From Blastomyces gilchristii SLH14081 (Eukaryota; Ascomycota; Eurotiomycetes; Onygenales; Ajellomycetaceae), in contig NW_003101667.1 in the NCBI RefSeq assembly GCF_000003855.2, forward strand, positions 407,012-471,011: a stretch of 64,000 nucleotides of DNA, written 5' to 3'. Below are positions 10,637-22,763 of this stretch, piece after piece. Under the pieces are notes generated by a model. It saw nothing but the letters and a program-made list of their open reading frames with translations. It was not told the DNA's origin and did no database searches. The position numbers were made by a program, and so were the translations under genes. Numbering within the stretch: position 1 is the first letter of the stretch; each line of letters starts with the position of its first letter.

Positions 10637-12480
10637 TTGTGTATAATAAAACTCATCATAATTTTCTCTAGAAAAATTAGTATTAGAAAGAGAGAATAAA
10701 AAAGAGAAAATTTATACTCTTAATACTGTTAAGAAGAAAGATAATCTTGTGAGATAAATACATAATTATCTTACTATAAATATTTAAAATAAATATAATA
10801 ATTGATGTCTGTGACTGAACTTCAGATAGTTGTGTTATACACAGTCTTTATACAATAGATTATTCTAGAGATTGGGAAAAAGAGTAAGAGTGTATATACT
10901 GAGAAATGAGATTTACTGAGTCTATGTAATATCTTCTTGAAATGAGAAGAGCTGAGAGCAGTAGCTGAAGTAGCAGAGATAGTAGAGATAAGAGTAGTAA
11001 TAGCAGAGATAGAAGTGATGATAGCAGAAGTAGTAGAAGTAGAGGTAGAAGTGGTAAGAGTAGAAGAACAGAATACTGAGATAAGTATAGAAGATTAAGA
11101 GAAAGTGACAGAGAAAGAAATAGTAATAAAAGAGATAAAAAGAAATGTGAGAGACTTAACTCTATATAATATAAGTAATTTCTTTATTATCACATTCTTT
11201 AAGTTCTTGATTAATAACTCACTATTAAGATATTTACTATTATCAGTCGATATGAATCTGACAATATATGAAAATTCTATATAAATAAAAATAAATAAAT
11301 CAGCATCTGTGTTCATGTAAAAATTATACTAGAAAAACATGATTAAAAGCTCACTGAGAAAAAGAATTAAGAGTGTATAAGAAGATAAAAAAGATATATT
11401 ATTTATAATAATATATTCTGATAATTGTTAGAAAAACAAGTTCTACTTATATTTCATAATATATTTCACTTACAGCTAATAAACTGCTCAGTATAAGTAC
11501 TATAATAATACTTGTTTTAAGAATAAGAAGTCATGATCAGAAACATATATAATATACTAAATAAATAGATAAAATATGTTAAATAAGAGAGAGAGTAGAA
11601 ATCTTGTAAATAATAATAGTGGTTAATAATAATAATAATAGAGATAATGATTAAAGAATGAAAAAGTTAGTAAATAAATAATATAATATAGTGAAAGCTT
11701 TTTTATAAGAGTTTAAGTAGAATACTAGTTAAATCAGAGATAGACTGTATAATTATAAGTAATAGCAGTGTGCTAATCTGCATGAAGCTAGAGCTTATAT
11801 TATGATTATATAAGTGTAACTGAATCTAGTGAGAGAGAATGTAATTTAGAAGAATGTACAGCTGCTGAATAATAACACAGCTGCTTCTGAACATGCTTAT
11901 GAATGTAAGAGACTCTAGCAGCCACTAATTAATTTACATATAAGAAGCCGGTGTATGTTTATAATCTTACACTGACTTAAGCAACCTTTGAATCACATAG
12001 CAAAGCAGTAAAAAAATATAAATAAGACTGTAAGAGCTGCTCAACAGCAGATTAAAAAGAAGCTTAGAGATGTAAGAAAAACTCAAGAGTAAAAAGATAA
12101 AGAAGAATGAGCTGCTGTACAGCAGTAATTACAGTTGAATCAGAAAAAGATTAAAGAGTTCAAAAATCATCTTTCTAATTAGAAAAGTAGATTTTTAATT
12201 TTATAAAGAGTGATTAATTTACATTTTCAGAGCTCTGTCAGAGTGCTTATGAATTCACTGTTAAAGAAATCTGATAATATTACAATCTCTAATAATTTAA
12301 TAACTGCTTACTTACTGAATCTGTCTTTATTCAAGATTTCATATTTTAAATGAGTTATTAAGTCAAATAAACATCTATAGAATTAGCTGTATATTTTTAT
12401 GTGTAATTTTCTATATATATTTTTATCATATAATATATCACCTTAAAATCTAATTTTGTTGTTGAGATATCATTGAAAAT
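10637..12480. other. AT-rich relic DNA, possible transposase remnant near 11830-12200
   Basis: Mutated AT-rich sequence with simple repeats: AGTAG/AGCAG-like runs at about 10960-11060 and ATA runs at 11625-11640. From about 11830 it contains a stretch similar to the fragment at 24590-24675, and then a Lys/Gln/Ala-rich reading (about 12010-12180) resembling the charged C-terminus of pogo-type transposases. No terminal repeats were found, so the family assignment is tentative. A sharp composition change to GC-balanced DNA occurs at about 12480-12490. Confidence 0.4.
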
Positions 12481-12484
12481 ATTT

Positions 12485-13405
12485 CATCATAGTCATGGCG
12501 AAATGACGGGTGTTGGGTGTAAGCGGGCGTTGAGTGGTTGATCACGTTACATCGGTTCCCAAGTTATGACTCTTCATCTCTAGAATTGAAAATAGTTACT
12601 TCTCCCTTTTGTGATCGCGCAGCTCATGGGTGTTTTAAACGGTCGTGAAAACTCGGTGGTCAGGCACCATTTCTTTTCGCGATCTCTTACACCAAGGCAA
12701 CTCAAAAACCGAGATTCTAATATGATTGCAGTTATAATAACATATGAGCCTGGTTATTCCTGAATCCATTCTTGATCTATGGGTGTCTACAGTTGTGATG
12801 AGCCTCAATGAGCCTCTTGACTGGCACTGCCTGCCAAACCTTATCTCGACTACACCCGTTTCCCCTTTTCTCGCTCTTTTCGATATACTCTGTGCACAGT
12901 TTCCAGTCTTCATTTTGATACCCGTCGGAAGTAAAACGATATTGCCTTTTAGACTAGAGTCTGAGTTTTATCCTCTCTTGCCTTGGCCTTACACTTCTCC
13001 TCCCTCTTTTGTTTGCCCGGCTCCAGCGGTGGATTGAAATGTTACGCAGCCGCTTTGAACTGGGATCGACGATACATATATATAAAAATGAGGAAATCCG
13101 GCTTAGAACGGCCACATCAGTAGAAGTTTCTTGTCCAGATTCGATGGCAGATTTAGACCGCTCAACCCTACTCGAGGCTTTGCAATCGAGGGACGTTTGG
13201 GTCTTCTCGAAACCCCACTTGGAGTTGAAGATCTCCATTGGAATGGAAAGCTCCTTGCATAGATATGACAGATCTGTCGACGGGATACTGAAGGAGATGA
13301 GGTCCACTTTGATTAAATCACAGGTCAAAGCCAAACAAAAACCTTATCATTGAATATCCCCTTTCTAACATATCAGTATAGCTTTGGCATAACCTTCAAG
13401 CTTCT
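12485..13405. other. GC-balanced intergenic DNA upstream of gene 1
   Basis: This is normal fungal base composition, with several overlapping open frames on both strands (for example 13009-13353 plus and 12954-13334 minus). None has a recognisable domain, and overlapping antisense ORFs of similar length argue against coding. The stretch probably holds the promoter and 5' UTR of the gene at 13406-15183. Confidence 0.45.
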
Positions 13406-15183
13406 ATGGTATCTGCGAATGACGAGATTCTAACGAGCGAAGAAGGGATTGATTCCTTAAACTGTGTCTTTGAATTCCAACAAAAGTCAGGGCAGTTTCC
13501 ACTGCATAAACCACCGCGGATGCCCCACACCTTACGTACCCGTTCATCAGCCATCGATCCTCCACCTAGTGTTCTCCGAATTCACCTTTGCGATATCTGT
13601 ATCCACTTCAGCTTTTTGTCAAAATCCTCAAATACTACTTCGAAAGCTAGCTTCGACAGCATGCCTAGATGTACTAGCTTTGAAGATCTATCATCCATTC
13701 TCTCCCCACCAGGAGGTTGTCTTGCAGAGATGGATCCTACACTAGAGCTAGGCGATACCTGCCACTCCTCTCTTGGCGGATCTCAAACGAGAGTCCAAAG
13801 TGACGATGATTGGATGTCTCTAGATTACGACTCCCCTTTTTGTAGCCAGCAGACCTCTTCCATTTACTCTTACAGAACTATGTCCCCCCTTCAAACAGAA
13901 CTCCCGCGAGTGCCCCCCAAAGCCACATATCAGCCATTCATGACACTGCTCAACAGTGGATTCTGCGCGTTGTTAGGCCAAACCACTCCTCAAACCACAT
14001 CTAGTATCACAACGATTATTGAGACTCCTGGCCCCAGTTTACAGGAATTTGCTCCGAGTTTGTTCATCCCCGGGTATGATACGGTAAGTCTTATTGCGTC
14101 CCGGGCAACTGCCGGATGTGTCTACTTGTCTGACGTTGCCCATTTCAGAATATACGACAGCGCGCACATTTTATTCCCATGTTATCTAAAGGGATCGCCG
14201 CTATGCTGGACAACGTCCCTCAACCGGATGCCAGTATTCAATTAGAGAGCGCTGCGAGCGTTTCGGTTTTTCCTGAAGCGAATTATGAACGCGACGGAAG
14301 AACCAGTGATTTCACGAACACTACAAATACAAAATCAGGGCTGAAATCTCTTCTTTGGAGATCAATGCATCGCCGGCTTTTTACGCTCGTGGCACGGCAA
14401 TTACCAAGCCTTACAACACCCTTGAAACCTACAAAGAACGGGACATCACAAACTACCATACCCTCAAAATCGCCACCTGATAGTTCCATAGTTATATCAG
14501 ACCCAGTTAATGATCAGAGCCTCCACCCAGCCAGTATATCAGATACAGAATGGTGCTTCTCAGAGGAGAGCGATGATGACGATACCCTCCCCACACTCAA
14601 ATTAAATTCCGAACCGAGTGATCGCGATACCTATCTCACCAACTCCTTCCAAATCCAACACTCAGATCCTGTCCGCATCATCAGCCCCAACCATGACGAC
14701 GAACATGACCTCCTCGACAATATCCCCAACACAATCGAGAAACCGACCCCATTCTCATCCCCCACAATCGCCATCCTAGACGACGACCTAGATATTTTAG
14801 AACACACAGAACATGAAGAAATCCTAATCTTAGACACCCCCTATCTTCACCCTCTACAAACTGAATCACCCGGCCAATCATCAACGTCCCTCACAAGCAC
14901 GACCAGAAGTACAATCACAGCCACGGCCACAGTAAAAGGACACATCCCACCCTCAGCCTCTCCACCCAGTAGCGAAATGGAAAACCTCGATCCATCTTCA
15001 CCCGCCATGATCCCGGAGGAACTCCTTCTCTCCCCCACACTCCACCCCTTCAATGCTACAATCACAGATCCCCACAATGCCACCGACCTCTTTGATGCAA
15101 AATTACCTAGGTCTCCCCACTCAGATGGAAGCGGTAGCGGTTTTGGAGGTGAGATCTGGGATGCGGAGATGTTACTGCTATAA
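13406..15183 (+). CDS. Hypothetical Ser/Thr/Pro-rich acidic protein, one intron (gene 1)
   Basis: Exon 1 (13406-14083) and exon 2 (14149-15183) join in phase 0 across a 65-bp intron. The intron starts GTAAGT, has a CTGAC branch-like site about 20 bases before its end, and ends TTTCAG. The joined frame gives 570 aa. Both exons stay open in the same frame after splicing, which supports the model. The protein is rich in Ser, Thr, Pro and Asp/Glu, with an acidic patch near 14568-14590 (Glu-Glu-Ser-Asp-Asp-Asp-Asp) and Gly/Ser near the C-terminus. No domain, signal peptide or membrane segment is evident, so it is probably largely disordered. The start is uncertain: the ATG at 13661 (485 aa) begins a more protein-like stretch, and the first 85 codons from 13406 look less typical. 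It converges with the zinc-finger gene. I do not recognise it. Confidence 0.65.
14084..14148 (+). other. Spliceosomal intron of gene 1
   Basis: The 65-bp intron has GTAAGT at 14084, TCTGACG as a branch-like motif and TTTCAG ending at 14148. Removing it joins two long open frames in phase, without a stop. Confidence 0.8.
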
Positions 15184-16946
15184 GCATCTAATAACAGGTA
15201 AATCCCATATCTAACGCGGGATATATGCTCTATTGCTCTGGATGCACCTCTCTTATCTTTCCATCTGTCTATTTAACTCTTACTTTGGAAGGGAGGATAT
15301 GTATGTATTCGTATACTTTGACAAGATATTCCTGTATTATTACCATCTTTCCGGTTACTATTATTATCCTTAACTCAGTTTTGTTTCCTCTCTCATTTTC
15401 ATACAGATAATAGAAAAGCCCCTCGCTGTATAGCATTCTCTCTCACTAAATACTTGTTTAATTTGTATTTTTTAATATTTGTCCATGTTGAGATTTAAAT
15501 CAGAACAGTAGATTATGAATGAAATTAAATATAAAATTAATTTCTCGAATCGTTCTCTAGGTTATAGCTAGCTAAGTGAAAACTTGTCTAAACGGGTGTA
15601 TCCAACCGAAGGCTCGTTGGTGCTTTGCATTTAATATGAGATCAAGGGATTGAAATTTAAACTCGTATCGGAAAAATAAAAGCGAAAAGTGGGGGGGAAG
15701 GGATGAGAGAGAAGCGCATAATGAACATCATTGCGCAGGTTGAGAGAAATAGATTTGGGTTAAAGAAAATCAAAACCAAAAACCTAGAGACAGTCTCCCG
15801 TCGAACAGAGCTTCCTCAATCTAAAAAATCTTACATGCTAACATAGCGATCACGAAATGAAGATAGATAGATATTGCTCCTGCTTTCTTTTATTCCGTCC
15901 TTTTAGCCTCCTCCGACAAAACTCAGAGTAATCATAGATATCAAAGCTAACGAGGAGGCAAAGAAAATATATTAAATGTTCCGTGTAAAACAGGCATTTG
16001 TTATGGTTAATTAGGGTATATATACGCAATGAACGGGATAATATATACAAACATATGCAAATGGAGGCAGAGAGGATAGTGTATGGGAATAAAGGAGGTG
16101 GCACGGAAGGTAGAGAATAAGCGAGGAGACGAGAACATTAAGGGGCGAGCCAAAAATATAGAATAAGCGGAAACAGTTAAGCTTTCCCCCCTTCGGAAGG
16201 TAAATAAACCGGGCGGGGAAAAAAAGGAGTAAGGGTGAGGGGATGTATGATCTAATCAGGCCATTTATGGATATATGTGTAGGTATATGGCGATAGGAGG
16301 ACGAGGATATGGTGGGAAAAAGAATTATCAAGGGCTGGTGTATACATACCGTATAATGAAATGCACCGGTGCAAAAGTAATTTTTTTTGGGGGGGGGGAA
16401 ACGCTAGCAGAAAAGGGCTAAATGAGGCGGAGGGAACATGATGATGGGCAGATGAATTAGGATAATCAGTGAAAATATGGATAGGTGGTACGGTAAGTGT
16501 AGGTAGGAAAACATAAATAACAATGGCAAAGAGACTATACCGTAGACAGATAGGAAAGACGACCAAAGCCAGCCGTATATGAATAAAAATGAAAACAAAC
16601 CCCAATCCCAACCTGAGGAAACTAGCATTAAAACAAGAAAGAGCAAAGGGAAAGGGAATTGAAAGATGAAGACACGGACCAAGAGAGCAGTCAAACAGGA
16701 AAGAGAAAACTGAACCGCTGCATCATCGAGGAGGGAATTTCTAGAAAGATGGAAGACGGCCGTAGGGAAAACAGGCAACATGCTAGAATCGGATAGAACA
16801 GAGATTTCATCATTGGTGAGAGAACCAGTCAATATGAAACCAAACTTCCAAGCAAAACTCAAAACGTATAACATAAGCAACACATACACCTCCTTTTTGT
16901 ATTTGCAAATGCCAGGAGATAGTCAGATAAATAACCCTGAAGACTA
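15184..16946. other. Convergent intergenic region between gene 1 and the zinc-finger gene
   Basis: About 1.76 kb between two genes whose 3' ends face each other, so it must hold both terminators and 3' UTRs. It contains T-rich stretches after 15184 and a T8-G10 homopolymer junction at 16381-16398. Minus-strand ORFs at 15850-16889 are Leu/Phe/Ser/Tyr-rich with no domain and overlap one another; I do not support them as genes. Confidence 0.5.
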
Positions 16947-19440
16947 TCATGGCTCTTCCATTACCTCATCAATCGTATGCGATATGCGTGTCCCGTTGGT
17001 TGGTCCACTTTCAATATCCATGTTTCCATTCTCCCCAATCTGGTTTTCAGGACTCCGCCCGCTGTGCTCTCCAATGCTAGCAAGTCCACCCTCCGTTGAT
17101 GACTCTTCTTTCATGCATGCATTTTCCAATATATTTGTCCACTTCCCACTTGCGCCCGCGTGGCTGTGCTTTAGATGCTGTCTAAAATGGTCTGCCCGAT
17201 AAAATTTCTTCGCCTGGTTGCATTCTCCAAATTTGTGCACGCTAGTCAAATGATCGATTCGCCGATCCCAGTCGGGTTGTGGAAAGTTGGCGAACTCGTC
17301 ACCGCAATATCCACAGGTGTCATGGGAAGGTCCCGTAGGGGATTGACAGTTTGCGGAAACAGATGGGTGGAAAGCAGCTTCAACGCCGGATAATGCAGCA
17401 CATGACCAGGAATGTCGCCGCAGGTGAAGGGAGTTTTGATGTCGCTCAGCCTCATTCTTATTTTTGAAGCGCTTGTTGCAAAACTGGCAAGTATATTGTT
17501 TCTCCATTTCATGAGCGCTAAAGTACGATCAATATTAGCTCATTTAGACAGAAAAAGAAATTTCTGTATACAATAATGGGGGGCTCACAGTAATTCCTCA
17601 GCGGTCTCGAACTTCTTCGGTTTCTTTGGACAACATTCGCAGATGTGAAGGCGATTTATCCGTGGTGGCGCAGCTTTGGATACACTCAGGTTATTCGGAA
17701 GCGACATATTACGGACGGGAGGCGCACTTTTCACGTCTCCCTGATGAGGGGTTCGCGACGATGCAAGACCGGAGAGCGATTTACGTGCACCAGGGCTCAT
17801 AAAGCCTTTTTCATAAGAGGAGGCGAGATCTGTCGTTGGAGAGATTCCTCCAGGAGAAGGGCGATCGAAAGAGGACAAGCTGGTCATGCTGCTAGCTGCA
17901 GCAGAGAGTCCTGTGGACGATGCATAGGAACCAGTTCGCAAGCTTGCCGAAGACACTGAGGAGATAGAGCCATGACTTGGCTGGTACCGGGCACCAGGTG
18001 ATGTGCAGCCATTGAATGGAAATCCAGATGTTCTACGTTGGTCTAGATCACCGTTGCTGGCGCTTGTGTGAAGAGCATGCAGTTCGTCCGAAACGGCTCC
18101 TCGTGGTGGAGATGAAGCTCTTCGTTTCATACCCTGTCTAGACAATGGAGACATGCCACCCAACTGAGATGGCCCGTGTTCATCAACGCTTAACTGCCTA
18201 GACTGCGCTGCTTCGTCTATTGGGAACTCTATATCTGAATCAGGAAAAAGATTCTGGTCATAACTACCCCTATTGGATCGACTATATAGGCTGGTTGCGT
18301 CGTCATTCGCATGATGTGTCCCGGGGGAGAGGTTCCTATCCCGGAAGTGATCGAAATCAATGTGATGAGGTGTGGTGCTATCAACACTCGGGCTACGACA
18401 GCTGACATAATCTGTCCACCCTGGCCGGGTCCCTGGCGATATTCCGGCAGATTGAGGTCCGCTTTGCCAGCGAGATGCTGCATCACGAGGACTCAGAGAT
18501 CCATCTCCAATTGACAGGCTTGAAAGTCCATTTCGATTTTTTGAGTGAAACGGGAGTGTCGTAAACTCCTTTTGACTGAAACTCCCTAGACTGGCAGATA
18601 GGCGAGGAGGGGAGCTCGGTTTGCCTATTTTAGAGAGCAGGTGCTGATCATAAGCATTGGAGGATCGTTCTACACTCTTCTCGGATAGCGGTTTTTCTCC
18701 TTGTAAACTATTAGAACAAAATTGTATGTGCACATTAGCATAGAGTACTGTATGCGGCTTGTTTTGCTAGAATTGTGCATATCATGCGACTAGAGAAAGC
18801 CAGAGAGCAATGAGAAAAGAGAACGGGGAACATGAATCAGAACGTGGCCGAGGATTTTGTGAACGGGTTTTTTTTTTTTTTTTTTTTCCCTTTTTTTTAA
18901 AACAAAAGTGCTGGGATATACTGACCGTGGACTCGGTAGACTAGAAGCAGCTGGACTAGGGAAGGAAGTGCCTCTCAATGTCGAATATGAAGATCTGTTC
19001 CTCAATGATGACGAGACTTCGGCAGGCGACATCGCGCTGCTCCTTTTGATATCTCTGTCCAAGGTAACTCTCTCAGTTCGGCGGACCAGCTCTGGGCGAC
19101 TGTGACCACCACCTACAAGGCTCGATGACGGTTTTATGGGAGGCAGAGTAGGTTTCCCAAACCCTCCTTCCTCGAAACTATTCCCCCATTTCCATCCAGA
19201 GTCGTGCCCAATTGCAAGATCTTCAATGTACCGAGGTGGGGGTAGTGGCGGCGGTGCCACAGGCTCTTTCGCATTTGGAATGGCCATTGGACTGGGTGAA
19301 GTCGAAAGAGACCGGAAGGGAAGATTGAGCGCTGTAGACTTGGAAGCAGGCGATCGACGGCGATCGTTGATTGAATGGTTGAAGTCACAGACGAGAATTG
19401 AAGGCGGCGAGCTCATGGGTGGATTACTATCCATACTCAT
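16947..19440 (-). CDS. C2H2 zinc-finger protein, three exons (gene 2)
   Basis: Exons on the minus strand are 19440-18926, 18707-17589 and 17517-16947, giving 734 aa. The 218-bp intron 1 has GTCAGT, a TGCTAAT branch site and AATAG. The 71-bp intron 2 has GTGAGC and TTTAG. Both junctions keep the frame, and the second completes the first finger. Residues 1-520 are Ser/Pro-rich and disordered. The C-terminus holds a finger-like cluster: Cys528/Cys531-His547 (second His not evident), a regular C2H2 at Cys555/Cys558/His571/His576, Cys613/Cys616/His634/His639, and Cys644 with His655/His659/His664. This arrangement, with the Cys-Asn-Gln-Ala-Lys-Lys-Phe stretch before the last histidines, is typical of a conserved but poorly characterised fungal C2H2 family. 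It is probably a nuclear DNA-binding protein. The start is set at the ATG at 19440; a second in-frame ATG follows at 19434. Confidence 0.85.
17518..17588 (-). other. Intron 2 of the zinc-finger gene
   Basis: A 71-bp intron from GTGAGC to CTTTAG. Splicing joins Glu-Glu-Leu to Leu-Ala-His, restoring the zinc-ligand spacing of the first finger. Confidence 0.8.
18708..18925 (-). other. Intron 1 of the zinc-finger gene, with A/T homopolymer
   Basis: The intron runs from GTCAGT (18925) to AATAG (18708). It contains a 20-base T run on the plus strand (18868-18887), CCC, and a further 8 T. At 218 bp it is long for this locus because of this tract. Confidence 0.75.
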
Positions 19441-20040
19441 CACATGAACCGCCACGAGCTGAGCATCGAGATCAGAGGGCCTGGAACAGCGAAACGGAAA
19501 CGGGAGGAGGCTCGTTTAAGCCCGTAAAGGTGGGATAAATAGTGGCGACGGTGGCGACGGTGGCGATGAGAGACGGGCCCGACCTTGATGGGCTCAGCTG
19601 GAGCAGCAAAGTGCTGGCTAAATAGCAGTGGTAGCCAAGCACGTAGCGAGATGCATAGGGCTTAGAAAACGAATGACCATGGAAGTGACCATGGAAGTGG
19701 AGAAAGGGAAGGGCAAGGGGGAGAGAATAGAGGTGAGAATGAAGAGGACATGAGGCAGCAGAGGATCGAACGAGAGAGGGAAGAGGGGGGTTTGGAGAGA
19801 TTTGGGGAGATTTGGGGAGATTTGGGGACGAGAGGAGTGGAAGTGGAAGTGGTTGAAGTGGTGAAGTGGGCGGTGATGCTGAGATGTAGCGCTTGTGGTG
19901 GTGGTTTAGCGGTGGTTTAGCGGTTCACGGTGGTTGAGGAGGAATTGGCCTGGGCTAGCTGGGGCTGGTATGGTACTGGTACTGGCACTGGTACTGTATG
20001 TATGTATTTATGTATGTATGTATGTATGTAGATGTTACAT
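19441..20040 (-). promoter_or_regulatory. 5' region of the zinc-finger gene, with micro- and minisatellites
   Basis: Upstream of the start, the plus strand holds short tandem repeats: a GGTGGCGAC unit (19541-19570), duplicated GTGACCATGGAA (near 19674-19700), TTTGGGGAGA units (19801-19830), GGTGGTTTAGC (19900-19925), GGTACTGGTACTG (19970-19995) and GTAT/TATG repeats (19996-20030). No TATA box stands out. The region probably contains the promoter and 5' UTR. Confidence 0.5.
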
Positions 20041-20755
20041 GTACATTATGGTTATATTGGTATTACTGTAATATGTTTACTCGAGGTATTTATATAAATA
20101 CAGTACAGCCAGTACAGTACAGTACAGAGCACTGTCGGTTATATATCAGGGCTAACAGATACCTAGGTGAAATGGGAAATGCCGGCCACCAGCCTAGTTC
20201 AATAACCTACCGTAGGCATAACCACCCAGCCACCAAATGTGTATTTGGTAGGGCTGAGTCAAGGATACACAAGGCTTGTAAACCAACACCAAATTCTGAC
20301 ATCGTATTATATACAAGCGAAACATACAGTGCGCTGTTATGCTGGGGAGATTGTATTACCGGCGTTCTTGCTGAGGTGCATCACATCTTTCCTATCTAAC
20401 TAACCCCCTCCCGCTCCTACAGGAACCAAAGGAGTTCAACAACTCAACCACTCATATGGCTTCGATTCCAGACTCCGATTTGTCGCAATGAGACTGCTTG
20501 GTTTTGAGGAAACTTTCCTATATCTGTAGATTTGGCCTGTCGCTGCTCCTGCAACTTTGACAATACTCAAGGATCTTGTTTCATCCGCCAAGTCGCTAAT
20601 AGTTCATTTGCATCCCCCCCTAGGTTCCTTATTGGGTCTATAGGATTACGGAGGCGGCGAGAATAAACGGAGGAACCGATGAACAAGGCGCTATGTGACA
20701 GACAGCTGTCTATCTATATTCACTGCTGACTTAGAGGTGAGGCTCTCTATTGCCA
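20041..20755. other. GC-balanced intergenic DNA
   Basis: Short GTACA repeats at about 20100-20125 are the only structure seen. An open frame spanning 19998-20399 starts inside a TATG microsatellite and has no domain. Confidence 0.4.
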
Positions 20756-20979
20756 TGGGGACTTTCGCTGTTGCCTCTTATTTCAATCTCAATGATGATG
20801 ATATTAGCCTTCCACCGGACATATCGGAAGCCCAATGGAAAGAAAGTACAATACATAATCTGGCAAGCAAGCCCGTAGGGATGAAAAAGCGCACCACCAA
20901 AGCCGACCAGCCACCAAGGCGGGACGTTTGGATGGAGGCTGTGATGAATACCCTGTATAAATTACTGATCAACGAGTGA
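20756..20979 (+). pseudogene. Small ORF, possible gene remnant
   Basis: An ATG at 20756 opens a 74-codon frame ending at 20979. It contains an Asn-Leu-Asn-Asp-Asp-Asp-Ile stretch followed by Pro-Pro and a Trp, which loosely recalls the middle of fungal Zn2Cys6 transcription factors. It is too short, and has no clear neighbouring exons, to be a working gene of that family. It could be a relic or chance. Confidence 0.2.
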
Positions 20980-22429
20980 GAACGGACGCCGTTGTTTGTC
21001 AAAAACTCGGCTCCGCATTTTTGAGAAGCCAATTGTTCAGTTCATCGCTACCATATGGATAGCGGAACAAAATAGCTTTTGGAATGTGGGCAGAACAGCT
21101 GACACAGCAGCTGACAGAATAGCTGACGCAATAACTACATTGAGAGGTGTTGATTGACAAGAGTTATTCAAATGGCTTCTCTCTGTCCCACTGACATAGA
21201 AAGTGAGAACAGCAGCGGGCTTCGCGGAAGTGACCACTTTTTGGAGGCTGGCTAAGGATCGAATTTCTCGTATGAAATGGGTTCCACTCCGAGTCCTTGC
21301 TAACAACCCATGCCCCGGTTGCAACGGAATTTCGAGCTTGGAACCTTTCTCCTGATGACAGTCTTCCAGCCATCGATTCTTCCTTCAACCATTATGGCAC
21401 ACCAACTTTGAGGAATGCATGTGCTACGTGTGTGAGAAAGAAGAACCTTCGACTGAAGTCTCCATTGCCCTGGATTTCTGACCCATGGATCAAGGAACAA
21501 TAATATTGTGCTAGTAGTGGAGAGCGGGTGATGACACCCTCCCGCACAAGACATGGAGAGCGTTCATACCATGCCTTACAGAGCAGTAGGGTTGGCCTTT
21601 CAAGCATTAGCGACTGGAACTGCGACACGGGAACTGACCAACATTCAACAGAAACGACTATCTTCACCGCGAAGCGCGTTTCTCTAACCTACTTTGGGGA
21701 TCCATCTAATACCTTGGGACCTGCTCGGCCCTTCTCTATTATTACCCTGGAAATATTATATTTTCCGTTTCTGGTATTAATAGGGAAAATTATATTGCCG
21801 TAAATGGTCCATGTAACTAATGCGCAGTTAAAAGGGGGGCCCCTATCAATCCCGCAAACTGCTATCATTTTGAAAAACATCAGTAATTCGTGGTTGAGAA
21901 GTTTTATTACATACAATCTTGCTTGCTTGTTTGATGGGAGGACTCATCGCAACAGGGCTGATATCCAGATACAGGTACGATTTTTTGACTGGCCAGCACA
22001 TAGTTACAAGCGCAAGTGTGGTGTTACAGCCTTATCAAGTTTCGATAAGGTAATCAATAAACCAAGCCCTGTGGGCGTCCTACGACCCGTCGCCCTTGGA
22101 ATGCCGGCAGCCAGCTCAATCACCAACGGATCAGACGAGCAAACGCGGATGAGAGGCAGGAGATAAAGTGTCGATACAAAAGAAATATGTTTCAAGGAAA
22201 TTCCCAGTCTTGACCTACGCGGAGCTTCGACAACCCAGGAGAAACCAACCACCAAACATGGAAGAAAAAAGAGAAAACAGAAAAAGAAGAAACACCCCAA
22301 TTACATCCCGCATTAGTTTCACTATTTTCCTTCGCCTTGTAAGGATTTTAAAACAGATATCAATCACCGTAACATCCAACACACCAACCACTCCTTATCA
22401 AGCCAAACAATCGACTGATCATCGCGGAG
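20980..22429. other. GC-balanced DNA without a supported gene
   Basis: Several 70-120-codon frames occur on both strands and overlap each other. None has a recognisable motif or matching splice sites that extend it. It may contain decayed genes or 5' UTR. Confidence 0.35.
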
Positions 22430-22763
22430 TTTTTTTTTTTTTTTTTTTTTTTTTTTCTCCTCTCCCTCTCTCTTTTCTCTATTCTCTACTCTTCGCTTGA
22501 CTTATCCTGTCTCTTTGATCCCAGCCTTCATCAACCATTCCCGGCTGCTCCCAACCTAAAAACGCCGCGCTCTCCCTCGTAATAACACAGTCCAGCTATT
22601 TACCATGCCGCCACATACACAAAACTTACTCACTGCATACTACTCCGTAGCTATCATTGTCCGCAGCTCTACGGGCTTTCATGTACTTTTCCCTGTTTCC
22701 GTTGGCGAGGATGCCTATCACCCAAAATGCCGCGATTTGGGAATGATATGGAATGAGCCGTGA
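22430..22763 (+). other. Promoter-like tract followed by a 52-aa ORF
   Basis: A run of 27 T (22430-22456) is followed by a CT-rich stretch (to about 22510), typical of fungal core promoters and 5' UTRs. An ATG at 22605 in a good context (TACCATGCC) opens a 52-codon frame ending at 22763. The peptide has no recognisable domain. It may be a first exon, an upstream ORF or the stump of a lost gene. Confidence 0.3.

Noticed and set aside
12744..13353. Two plus-strand ORFs and antisense ORFs upstream of gene 1
   Set aside because: They overlap on opposite strands, have no domain, and no splice sites link them convincingly to gene 1.
15850..16889. Series of overlapping minus-strand ORFs between the two genes
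   Set aside because: Hydrophobic, Ser/Tyr/Leu-rich low-complexity translations in different frames; they look like A/G-rich plus-strand DNA read backwards.
17645..19447. Plus-strand ORFs opposite the zinc-finger gene
   Set aside because: They lie on the antisense strand of a well-supported spliced gene and have no motif.
19998..20399. 133-codon plus-strand ORF
   Set aside because: It begins in a TATG microsatellite and contains no domain.
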